Assembly (NCBI GenBank): GCA_945871035.1
Contig: CAMBUD010000022.1
Span: 1-34,510, forward strand
DNA: 34,510 nt
Direction of reading: 5' to 3'
Origin: Planctomicrobium piriforme
GTDB taxonomy: Bacteria > Planctomycetota > Planctomycetia > Pirellulales > UBA1268
The notes under the pieces are model-generated. The model made no database searches, was not told the DNA's origin, and saw nothing but the letters and a program-made list of their open reading frames with translations. This document shows positions 15,819 through 23,713 of the stretch, piece by piece (positions within the stretch are counted from its first letter, which is position 1; each line of letters opens with the position of its first letter). Made by a program: the position numbers and the translations under genes.

Positions 15819-16954
15819 TTCTCCCCGGTGCAACGCTTGGCGTACTGGGAGGCGGGCAGCTAGGGGCGATGTTCGCCATGGCGGCCAAACGCATGGGCTA
15901 TCGCGTTGAGGCGATCTCAGACGTTGCTGATTGCCCGGCGGCCCATCAATGCCACCGAGTGCACGTGGGCGCATACGACGACGCCGAGTGGCTGGCGCAG
16001 ATTGCCCGCGGCTTGGACGTTGTGACCTTTGAGTTTGAAAATATTCCCGTCGCCGCCACCCGGGCCCTGGAGCGTGTTGTGCCGGTACGACCCGCGCCCG
16101 AGGTGCTCTTCACCACGCAAAATCGCACCCGTGAAAAAGCGTTTCTCGTGGCAAATGGTTTTGACTGCGTGCCGCACAGGGTGGTTGGTTCGGGATTAGA
16201 ATTGCGGGCTGCTGTTGCCGCGCTGGGCCTGCCGTCCGTGCTGAAAACAGCAGCTTTTGGTTACGACGGCAAAGGGCAACAGTTTATTCAGCAGGGCGCC
16301 GACACCGGCGCGATCGACGCTGCCTGGGAGACGCTGGGCCCGCAGGAATTACTGCTGGAGGCCTGGGTCGATTTTGAGGTTGAAATCTCAGTTGTGGCCG
16401 CTCGTGGGTGGAATGGCGAGACAGCTGTGTTTGAGCCATCGCGCAATGTGCACCGCCACCATATTCTCGATATGGCCTCGACGCCGGCAGAATTGCCTGC
16501 CGCCATACTGGCCACCGCCCGCACGACCACTGCAGCGATTCTGGAGGCCCTCGGCGTGGTGGGCGTGGCCTGCGTGGAGTTTTTTGTCACTCGCGATGGC
16601 CGGGTGCTGGTCAATGAAATTGCTCCTCGGCCACACAACTCTGGTCACCTTACAATAGACGCGTGCGAGACGTCGCAATTCGAACAGCAGGTGCGGGCAA
16701 TCTGTGGACTGCCGCTGGGTTCTGTGCGGCAAATTTTGCCGGCTGCGATGGCCAACCTATTGGGCGACTGCTGGCACAACGGCACCCCCGACTGGCCGGC
16801 GGCCCTTGCCGTGCCTGGCGTAAGCCTGTTGCTGTATGGCAAAAATGATCCTCGCGCCGGCCGCAAAATGGGCCACCTGACAGCCTGCGCGAAAACCGTC
16901 TCCGAGGCGATCGAAAATGCGAGTCGTGCTCGCAAGAACGCCTGCCGCTTCTGA
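15815..16954 (+). CDS. purK: N5-carboxyaminoimidazole ribonucleotide synthetase
   Basis: PurK is an ATP-grasp enzyme that carboxylates aminoimidazole ribonucleotide with ATP and bicarbonate. The 379-residue protein has the N-terminal Rossmann-like loop [27 protein letters not shown], the ATP-grasp core [15 protein letters not shown], the acidic [16 protein letters not shown], and metal-binding [24 protein letters not shown]. The C-terminal domain [18 protein letters not shown] is standard. It begins by ATGA overlap with purE, so translation is coupled. No other pur genes are present in the window. No clear terminator follows. Confidence 0.96.
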   Translation: MILPGATLGVLGGGQLGAMFAMAAKRMGYRVEAISDVADCPAAHQCHRVHVGAYDDAEWLAQIARGLDVVTFEFENIPVAATRALERVVPVRPAPEVLFTTQNRTREKAFLVANGFDCVPHRVVGSGLELRAAVAALGLPSVLKTAAFGYDGKGQQFIQQGADTGAIDAAWETLGPQELLLEAWVDFEVEISVVAARGWNGETAVFEPSRNVHRHHILDMASTPAELPAAILATARTTTAAILEALGVVGVACVEFFVTRDGRVLVNEIAPRPHNSGHLTIDACETSQFEQQVRAICGLPLGSVRQILPAAMANLLGDCWHNGTPDWPAALAVPGVSLLLYGKNDPRAGRKMGHLTACAKTVSEAIENASRARKNACRF

Positions 16955-17222
16955 TCGTCCATCCCGATTGTGCAGATTGTGCGCATCGGTACCTAACTGG
17001 TGGACCGAGCTCGATCACCGAGCTGGTGCACCGAACGAGCGTTTGCCACGGACTCAATCCCGTCGCTTATCACTCTTTTTTACTTCGAAATGCTCAAAAA
17101 ATAAGCCAAACGGGCGCACACTCTAGGCGCGGGATTTTGAGCAATGTAGAATCCCCCACGAGCGGATATGATTTTTGTGTGAGCGCATTTTTTTTGAGCT
17201 CGGTAAATTTCGTCTGGCGGAT
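16955..17222. other. Intergenic region upstream of the envelope cluster
   Basis: About 270 nt with no supported gene. It holds a 6-bp inverted repeat AGCTCG/CGAGCT around 17009-17025, and GGGATT (17131-17136) with AATCCC (17150-17155). These are too weak to call terminators. The promoter of the envelope cluster should be here; none could be assigned. The 3' end runs directly into the 15-nt repeat array. Confidence 0.3.
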
Positions 17223-17297
17223 AAGCAATGCCCATTCAAGCAATGCCCATTCAAGCAATGCCCATTCAAGCAATGCCCATTCAAGCAATGCCCATTC
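17223..17297 (+). repeat. Five perfect 15-nt tandem repeats carrying five in-frame ATG codons
   Basis: The unit AAGCAATGCCCATTC occurs five times without a mismatch (17223-17237, 17238-17252, 17253-17267, 17268-17282, 17283-17297). Each copy has an ATG in the same frame and encodes MPIQA. Gain or loss of a unit would keep the frame. Confidence 0.9.
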
Positions 17298-18505
17298 CTT
17301 TTTTTCGCTCTGCTTGGGTTCGACTGCCCGTTTCGCTGTTCAGAATTGATTCCGCATCAGCTTTCTATGCATCAGGGGTCGTACCGGCCAGTCGTTTTCT
17401 CGCCCTGACGGCTAGTTTTCTAGCCCTGACGGCTAGTTTTCTCGCCCCGACGGCTAGTTTTCTCGCCCCGACGGCTCAGGCTGAATCCCTTTGGGAAGTC
17501 ACTGCCGACAGCCGCTTATCCCTTGAAAGAGGGCTTGAAAACCTCTCTCAAACCCAGACTTCTGACGGCAATTGGGGTACCAAAGACCTTGGCGTCGTGA
17601 GCATGGGAGTCTTGGCTTATATGTCTGATGGCCACGCCCCCGGCCGCGGCAAATACGGCTCTATTTTGGAGCGGGCGCTCGATTATGTGCTCACAAACGC
17701 CAAGCCCTCCGGCTTGCTCAATATCAATGGCGAAGGCCGGGACATGTACAACCATGGCCTTTCGACCTTTGTTTTGGGACAGGCCTACGGCATGACCAAC
17801 AACGATCGAGTTGGGCCGGTACTGGATCGAGCCCTCACGCTGATCATTAAGTGCCAAGGGCCCGATGGGGGTTGGGATTACAAGGCAGCGCCTATTGGCG
17901 GACATGATCTGAGCTTAGCCGTGATGCAGGCCAAGGCCCTGCGCAGTGCCGTTGACAGCGGATTTAGCGTGCCGCCGGCGGTCACTGATTTAGCCATTCG
18001 GCACGTGCGTCGCTACTACGCTCCTGCCGAAGGCGATCGCAATCTGCCCGAAGAGGAACAGAAAAAACGCCCGGGGCAATTCACCTACGATGGCAATTAC
18101 GGACGTAAAACGCTCGCCATGGCTGCGGCGGGCGTTGTCTGCTTGCAGGAGTTTGCCCAGTATGATGATTGGCGCATACCAAAAAATATAGACGTGATCG
18201 AGGCGGCTATTGCCGAAGCGGCAGCCAATCCAGCCGGTGGTTTAGGGATGGATGCCTACACGCTCTATTACGTTGCTCAAGCCCTCTACCAAGTCGGTGG
18301 TGAACCGTGGCAGCGGTCCTATCCTCTGCTGCGCGAAAAAATTATCCGCTCGCAAAATCAGGTAAAAAATACCCCTGCCTACGGTGGCTGGGGCGACATC
18401 TATCAAACGTCGGTGTGTTGTTTTGTGCTGGCGATTCCCAATCGCTACCTTCCCATTTTGCAGGAAGGCAAGATCGATAGCCTGCGCAAACAGTTCTCAA
18501 AATAA
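17228..18505 (+). CDS. Exported prenyltransferase/squalene-oxidase-repeat protein
   Basis: The protein (425 residues from the first ATG) is an alpha/alpha-barrel protein of the terpene cyclase/prenyltransferase-repeat superfamily. QW-type motifs are visible: SQTQTSDGNWG (about 107-117) and IKCQGPDGGWDY (about 212-222), plus helical repeats around YNHGLSTFVLGQAYG and GMDAYTLYYVAQALYQ. No DXDD or other cyclase catalytic motif is seen, so it is probably not a cyclase. The signal peptide is about residues 56-85 (SRFLALTASFLA to TAQA, cut before ESLWE). The first 55 residues ahead of it are unusual. The start lies in the MPIQA repeat and any of five ATGs may be used; no clear ribosome-binding site. 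First gene of the cluster. Confidence 0.8.
   Translation: MPIQAMPIQAMPIQAMPIQAMPIPFFRSAWVRLPVSLFRIDSASAFYASGVVPASRFLALTASFLALTASFLAPTASFLAPTAQAESLWEVTADSRLSLERGLENLSQTQTSDGNWGTKDLGVVSMGVLAYMSDGHAPGRGKYGSILERALDYVLTNAKPSGLLNINGEGRDMYNHGLSTFVLGQAYGMTNNDRVGPVLDRALTLIIKCQGPDGGWDYKAAPIGGHDLSLAVMQAKALRSAVDSGFSVPPAVTDLAIRHVRRYYAPAEGDRNLPEEEQKKRPGQFTYDGNYGRKTLAMAAAGVVCLQEFAQYDDWRIPKNIDVIEAAIAEAAANPAGGLGMDAYTLYYVAQALYQVGGEPWQRSYPLLREKIIRSQNQVKNTPAYGGWGDIYQTSVCCFVLAIPNRYLPILQEGKIDSLRKQFSK
17395..17478 (+). repeat. Four 21-nt tandem repeats forming the signal peptide core
   Basis: Units begin at 17395, 17416, 17437 and 17458 (consensus starts TTTTCTCGCC and ends GACGGCTAG), differing at one to three positions. 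They encode the heptapeptide SFLA(L/P)TA, four times, up to the AQA cleavage region. The out-of-frame TAG and TGA codons mean only this frame can be coding. Confidence 0.85.
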
Positions 18506-18642
18506 GAATCTATCGTTGTAGCCGCCGACAATTCTCAAAAAATGCTCCCGTCAATCTTGCCCGCCATTGATCCCACCGCTGATTTTTCACCTCCCTGTTT
18601 TGCTGGGTGCTGCTGCCTGCCCGCTCGCGCACCTCAGCCCTA

Positions 18643-18677
18643 TTCAATCAGGCCTGTTCAATCAGGCCTGTTCAATC
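18643..18677 (+). repeat. 14-nt tandem repeat (2.5 copies) upstream of the BatA-like gene
   Basis: TTCAATCAGGCCTG at 18643-18656 and 18657-18670, then a partial copy TTCAATC. A 14-nt period is not a multiple of three, which fits a non-coding leader and argues against the longer frame that starts at 18607. Confidence 0.8.
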
Positions 18678-18717
18678 TCCGTTCGATTATTCATACACGC
18701 TGGGTTGTTTTGCTACC

Positions 18718-21210
18718 GTGACCGCTCTTCAATACCCTTGGTTTGCTATGGCTGGAGCAATGGCTGCTGCAGTGCCGGTGATCGTTCATCTCCTCAACCG
18801 CCGTCGGTTTCAGGTGATTGAATGGGGGGCGATGGATTTTCTGCTCGAGGCTGTTTCTCGCAGCCGACGGATCTTCGAGCTCCGCGATCTGTTGCTGCTG
18901 TTATTGCGACTGCTCTGCCTGCTGCTCTTTGGCTTGGCTTTATCGCGACCGTTCTGGAATCGTGCGGCGCAGACAACCGTTGATCCCAACCGACCCGTGC
19001 ATGCCGTTTTGCTCATCGATAATAGCTTGAGCACTGGCTACGAGAAGACAGGCGGGAACGTGCTCAGTGAGTGCAAAACAAAGGCCCGTCAGGTGATCGA
19101 GGGGTTGCCTCGCGGTAGCCTTATTTCAGTGATTCCCATCAGCGGTTCGGCGGCCGGCATCAACTACGAGGCCTACGCCACTACCGATGAAGCGCTCGAG
19201 GCTCTAGCGTCGATTAAACCGGTCGATCGATCGGCGCAGGCTCTGGCGACCGTCGATCTGGCGACCGAGGCCTGCCGTCGCAATACAAAACTATCGGCCA
19301 AACGCATTGTGCTGATTGCCGATCAGCAGATCACCGGTTGGTCGGCCGATCCTGACAACGAGCAACTCAAGCAGTTGCCTGCTCCGCTGCAGTTCATGGA
19401 AGTCACCAGCAGCGACATCTCCAACGCCTGGGTGGCAGATGTGCAACTTCAAGACGGCGTTGCCGATACAGAATCACCGGGTATCGTGCTGGCTACGATC
19501 GGTTATCAGGGGAAAGAGCCGCGCGAAAACGTGCAGCTCACGCTCAAAATCGACGGTGTTCCTGTTTCATCGGAAACAGTCTCGCTGCAACCCAACCAAA
19601 GCCGCGAGGTGCAGTTTCCGGAGTACCGATTTGCGGTGCCAATCGAAACCGGAAAAACCAACTACTCCACCATTGAGGTGGCCCTGCCGCCCGATCAGTT
19701 GCCGGCAGACGATCAGCGGGTTGTTGTGGTGCCGGTCGTGGCGAGTCTGCCGGTGGTCTTTATCGATAACCTTGGCGAAGAAGAAAATCCGTCCCAGGGT
19801 CTCTACGGTGACACCTTCTGGCTGCGGCGGTTGCTGGCCCCCCAACTGGCTGCCGTCGGACAAAATCAACCCTTGATCCAAATTCGGCGCTTGAAGTTGG
19901 AGCAGCTTTCGCAGGAATCCCTAGCCGATGTTCGGCTTGTGGTGATTGCGGGAGTGACCTCGCCGTCCGCCGCCGCAATGACGGTGTTGGGTGAGTATGT
20001 TGAGCAGGGTGGCAATTTGATTGTTTCCGGCGGAGGCAACTTCAATCCTGTTACGTGGAACGATATTGGCTGGAATGAAGGCCATGGGATTTTGCCGGCG
20101 GCATTGGAACCGGCCACGGTTGGGCGACTCCGCGAGGAGAGCGGCGGCAAGACCGATCCGTTTGTTTTCGACTTTGACAGCTTGGTGCACGAATATTTTC
20201 GACCCGATGGCGTAAGTGATGAGGAGTTGCGTGGGCTCTACGGACCGCCGACGCTGTTTTTTAAATCCTTGGTTCCCATTGCCAGCGAGCAGGTTGAGTC
20301 GCAGTCTGTCAAAGCGGCGTCTGATTATTTTGGCAAGCAGGCTGATCAACTTTCTGTGCTCAATAAGCAACTTTCGAAATTACAGGCCGCCGGCGGCCGT
20401 GCAGTCGGCGGTGAGCAGTTGCAGCAGCAGACCGATTTGCTCAAGCAAATTGCCGAGATTCAACCCGCGTGGCTCGGCTGGCGCAAGCAAGATGGCCGTA
20501 GCGCTGAGGAGCAGCGAACCACCGAAGAGATCGCGCGTCGAGCACGGCCAACCGTGCTGGCCCGCTTGAATAATGGCACGCCTTTGCTTGTCCGCCGCTA
20601 CTGGGGCCGTGGGGTTGTGCTGTTATTTTCTTCTAGTTTGTCGCCGCAGTGGACCACAATGCCCGACGTTGGCCAGTCTTGGTGGTTGATGGATCGCATC
20701 GTGCGCAGCCTGCTGACAGACACACTGCCGGTGAGAAATCTCAGCACCGAGGGCGGCTTTGTATTGCCAGTGGCGCCCAATGAACGCTCGGCCCGCTACA
20801 CGCTCACGAGTCCAAGCGGAGAAGCAGAGGCGCTTTCGGTTGATGCGCTGGGCAACGAGCGTTACGGAATTAATCTCGGCAATTGGACGCAGCGCGGAAT
20901 CTACCGTGTGAGCGCCGCACGGGGTAATGATTCGGCCGAAGGCGCGCCTGGCGAAGATGCCCAACTCTGGGAGTTGCCGCTGGCTGTGAATGGGCCAGCC
21001 GACGAATCAGAGCTCGTGGTTTCACAACTCGGTAAGGCTGCTGGCGGTCGCACGTTTGTTGCCGTGGCCAGTGCCGGGGCAACCGTAAAGCCTCCATCCA
21101 ACGAAGATGTTGACATCTGGAAGTGGCTGATTGGCTTGGTGCTCTGCATGCTGTTGTTGGAGTTGTACGTAGCCGCAAAATCAACTCCGCGCATCGAATT
21201 AGCACGCTGA
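18718..21210 (+). CDS. BatA-like membrane protein with VWA domain
   Basis: The 830-residue protein has the N-terminal BatA signature: a membrane segment (PWFAMAGAMAAAVPVIV), then HLLNRRRFQVIEWGAMDFLLEA, a second membrane segment of leucine repeats (about 57-75), and a VWA domain with the MIDAS motif DNSLS (102-106). A large extracytoplasmic region follows, ending in a C-terminal membrane helix (WLIGLVLCMLLLELYVA). BatA proteins elsewhere act with MoxR ATPases. The start is GTG at 18718, because the conserved N-terminus begins there and the upstream extension contains a 14-nt repeat. No strong ribosome-binding site. 28 nt before the next gene. Confidence 0.85.
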   Translation: MTALQYPWFAMAGAMAAAVPVIVHLLNRRRFQVIEWGAMDFLLEAVSRSRRIFELRDLLLLLLRLLCLLLFGLALSRPFWNRAAQTTVDPNRPVHAVLLIDNSLSTGYEKTGGNVLSECKTKARQVIEGLPRGSLISVIPISGSAAGINYEAYATTDEALEALASIKPVDRSAQALATVDLATEACRRNTKLSAKRIVLIADQQITGWSADPDNEQLKQLPAPLQFMEVTSSDISNAWVADVQLQDGVADTESPGIVLATIGYQGKEPRENVQLTLKIDGVPVSSETVSLQPNQSREVQFPEYRFAVPIETGKTNYSTIEVALPPDQLPADDQRVVVVPVVASLPVVFIDNLGEEENPSQGLYGDTFWLRRLLAPQLAAVGQNQPLIQIRRLKLEQLSQESLADVRLVVIAGVTSPSAAAMTVLGEYVEQGGNLIVSGGGNFNPVTWNDIGWNEGHGILPAALEPATVGRLREESGGKTDPFVFDFDSLVHEYFRPDGVSDEELRGLYGPPTLFFKSLVPIASEQVESQSVKAASDYFGKQADQLSVLNKQLSKLQAAGGRAVGGEQLQQQTDLLKQIAEIQPAWLGWRKQDGRSAEEQRTTEEIARRARPTVLARLNNGTPLLVRRYWGRGVVLLFSSSLSPQWTTMPDVGQSWWLMDRIVRSLLTDTLPVRNLSTEGGFVLPVAPNERSARYTLTSPSGEAEALSVDALGNERYGINLGNWTQRGIYRVSAARGNDSAEGAPGEDAQLWELPLAVNGPADESELVVSQLGKAAGGRTFVAVASAGATVKPPSNEDVDIWKWLIGLVLCMLLLELYVAAKSTPRIELAR

Positions 21211-21238
21211 AAAGAACATTCAACAGAACATCGAACAC

Positions 21239-23713
21239 ATGAGTACTCAACAACAATTCTACGCCCTGCTCGGCCGCCTGCTCGGCATGGAGCAGATGCA
21301 AAGCATCTCCGATTGCAAGCTAGGCTTTGCGGCCAGCTGGGCGCAGCGGGGGCCATTCTGGCTGCTGCTAGGCTGCGTGATGCTGGTGGTTGTCTCGGCT
21401 TGGTTTTATCTGCGCCATCAAACCGACCGCAACCATCGCACGCGATTGGCGTTGCTGGTTGTGCGTGGGCTCTTGCTGAGTCTTGTGTTTTTGCTGCTTG
21501 CCGAACCGATTCTCTTGCTTTCATTGCAGAGCCGAAAACGGCCGGCTCTTTGGCTGCTGTTTGACGGTACCGACAGCATGAACATTGCCGACGATCTCCC
21601 TGAAGAAGAGCGGTTGGCAACGGCGAAGGCCGTTGGCATGGAGCAGCCGTCCGGCGAGGCCGCGCAGCGACAACCATCGCGCATTGACTACCTGCGAGCG
21701 CTGGTGCAAAAGAAAGATGATGGCTTGTTGGAGCGGCTGAGCAAGGACTTTCGCCTGCAGGCCTTTGTCTTCGATTCCCCGCAGGGCGTGCGCAGCTTGC
21801 CGTTGGTCGAGGAGAGCAAGGGCAAGCCTGACGGTAAAAAGTTTGCCGAGCAACTCAGCAGCGTTGGCAAGGTCACAGCCATTAGCACTGCCTTTACCGA
21901 CCTCGCCCGTCGCCAAACCACAACCAACGTCAGCGGCCTGATTGTGTTTAGCGATTTCAATCAGAATGCTGGTCCGCCTGCGGTTCCTTCAGCCAAGCAA
22001 CTCGGCATCGAGGTCTACACTGTCGGCGTAGGAGCAACGCGGGCTGTCGATGCCACTGCCGAGGTGCTCGCCGAGCCCTTTGCGCACAAGGACGAACAAA
22101 CCACTGTCAGCGTCGTGGTCAAGCAGACCGGCCTCAATGGCCAGACTGCCCGGGTGCGGTTGCTCAGCGAATCGCTCGGCAGCATCGGTGGAAACGCTGG
22201 AACGATCACGCCGATTGCCGAGAAAACAGTCGTTCTCGATGGTCCTTCGGAGGCGGTTGAATTTCCCTATGTGCCCATGCAGGCCGGCCGCTTCAATCTG
22301 GTGGCCGAAGTCGATCCCCTCCCGGGCGAAGCGGTCGAGGACAACAATCGAGCCAGCCGTGAGATCACCGTTCTGGAGGATTTTCTACGGCTGATGTTTG
22401 TTGAGTACGAACCGACTTGGGAATGGCGCTTCATCAAGGAGGTTTTTCACCGTGACCGTCTGGTTGGGATGAAGGGCTTTCGCACGTTCCTTTATTCGTC
22501 CGATCCGAAAGTGCGCAAGCAAAACGAACTTTTCCTGCCGACAATGGCACCGCCGCGCAATGAATTTTTTGCCAACGATCTCATCTTCATTGGCGATATG
22601 CCCGCGGCCCCACCGCTGTCGGCGCTCAGCACACGATTCTGCGAGATGGTCAAGGAGTTTGTTGGTGAACTCGGCGGTGGAGTTGTCTTTCTCTCCGGTC
22701 CACGATTTGGTCCTCAGCAACTCGTCGGTACGCCGCTAGCCGACATGCTCCCGGTGATTGTTGATCCGTCAGCGCGTCTGCGCGACGAAGCCCCTTTCAC
22801 TATGCGGCTCACTTCGCGGGCGGCCGAATACAAATTTATGCAACTCGGCAAGGGCTCTACGCTGCAGGATCTGCAGGAGGGCTGGGAAAATCTTGGGCCG
22901 TTGCCGTGGTACCAGCCAGTGCTGCGCAAGCACCCGCAGGCCACTGTGTTGGCGGAGCATCCCACCGCCACGTGCATCGACGGCAAGGAGAAGCAACCCC
23001 TGATTGCGGTTCGTTCCTACGGCCGCGGCGAGGTCGTCTATCTGGGGTTCAATGAAACATTTCGCTTGCGTCGCATGATGGGAGAACAATCGTTCCGGCA
23101 GTTCTGGGGTCAGGTGATGGAACGACTCGCGCTCAATCACACGCTCGGAGCCGACAAGCGTTTTGTGGTTCGCACCGATCGTCGCAACTACCAAATCGAC
23201 GATTCTGTCACCGTCACAGTCGACGCCCGAAACGCCGATTACCAACCGCTGTCTGAAGCTGATCTCTCGGGCAGCAAGTTGATCGGTCAGTTGATGCTGC
23301 CGAGTGACGGTGGCCAGGAACTGCCGCAGCAACCACTCAATCTGACGCAGGTTAAAAAGGGTACATTTGAGGCGCGGTTTACCGCTGCCATCTCCGGTGA
23401 ACACCGGGTGCGTGTCACCGATCCAGTGAGCAATAAGCCGATTGATTGGACCTTTAATGTCGTCAGTACCCCCGTCGAGAGACAGCGTGCGATTCGCAAT
23501 GTAGTCTTACAGGAGTCGCTGGCTGCTGAAACGGGCGGTCGCAGCGTCGACCTGAAAGACATCGATTCGCTCGTGCGATCGATCAAGCCGGTTGCCAAAA
23601 CAGAAACGAGCATTGAAGCCGTATCGCTGGTCAATACCTGGCTGTGCTTTTTCTTGTTTGCTGGCCTGCTGTTGGGCGAGTGGTTTCTCCGCAAGTGGAT
23701 CAACCTGCCATGA
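21239..23713 (+). CDS. Membrane protein with VWA-like and glutamine-amidotransferase-like domains
   Basis: The 824-residue protein has two N-terminal membrane helices (about 40-57 and 72-95), a VWA-like domain starting LWLLFDGTDSMN, a beta-sandwich region (about 280-370), then a domain beginning FLRLMFVEYEPTWEWRFIKEVF. The latter, with RDRLVGMKGFRTFLY and the later GGGVVFLSGPRF, is like the class I glutamine-amidotransferase-type domain found in planctomycete proteins of this operon type. A C-terminal helix (TWLCFFLFAGLLLGEW) anchors it. The MIDAS is DGTDS, with Thr in place of the first Ser. Its stop overlaps the next ATG. Confidence 0.75.
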   Translation: MSTQQQFYALLGRLLGMEQMQSISDCKLGFAASWAQRGPFWLLLGCVMLVVVSAWFYLRHQTDRNHRTRLALLVVRGLLLSLVFLLLAEPILLLSLQSRKRPALWLLFDGTDSMNIADDLPEEERLATAKAVGMEQPSGEAAQRQPSRIDYLRALVQKKDDGLLERLSKDFRLQAFVFDSPQGVRSLPLVEESKGKPDGKKFAEQLSSVGKVTAISTAFTDLARRQTTTNVSGLIVFSDFNQNAGPPAVPSAKQLGIEVYTVGVGATRAVDATAEVLAEPFAHKDEQTTVSVVVKQTGLNGQTARVRLLSESLGSIGGNAGTITPIAEKTVVLDGPSEAVEFPYVPMQAGRFNLVAEVDPLPGEAVEDNNRASREITVLEDFLRLMFVEYEPTWEWRFIKEVFHRDRLVGMKGFRTFLYSSDPKVRKQNELFLPTMAPPRNEFFANDLIFIGDMPAAPPLSALSTRFCEMVKEFVGELGGGVVFLSGPRFGPQQLVGTPLADMLPVIVDPSARLRDEAPFTMRLTSRAAEYKFMQLGKGSTLQDLQEGWENLGPLPWYQPVLRKHPQATVLAEHPTATCIDGKEKQPLIAVRSYGRGEVVYLGFNETFRLRRMMGEQSFRQFWGQVMERLALNHTLGADKRFVVRTDRRNYQIDDSVTVTVDARNADYQPLSEADLSGSKLIGQLMLPSDGGQELPQQPLNLTQVKKGTFEARFTAAISGEHRVRVTDPVSNKPIDWTFNVVSTPVERQRAIRNVVLQESLAAETGGRSVDLKDIDSLVRSIKPVAKTETSIEAVSLVNTWLCFFLFAGLLLGEWFLRKWINLP

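Noticed and set aside
17131..17155. GGGATT/AATCCC inverted repeat as a purEK terminator
   Set aside because: Only 6 bp, about 180 nt after purK, and no following U-run.
17223..17478. Tandem repeats as a CRISPR array
   Set aside because: Units are directly adjacent with no spacers and are translated in one frame.
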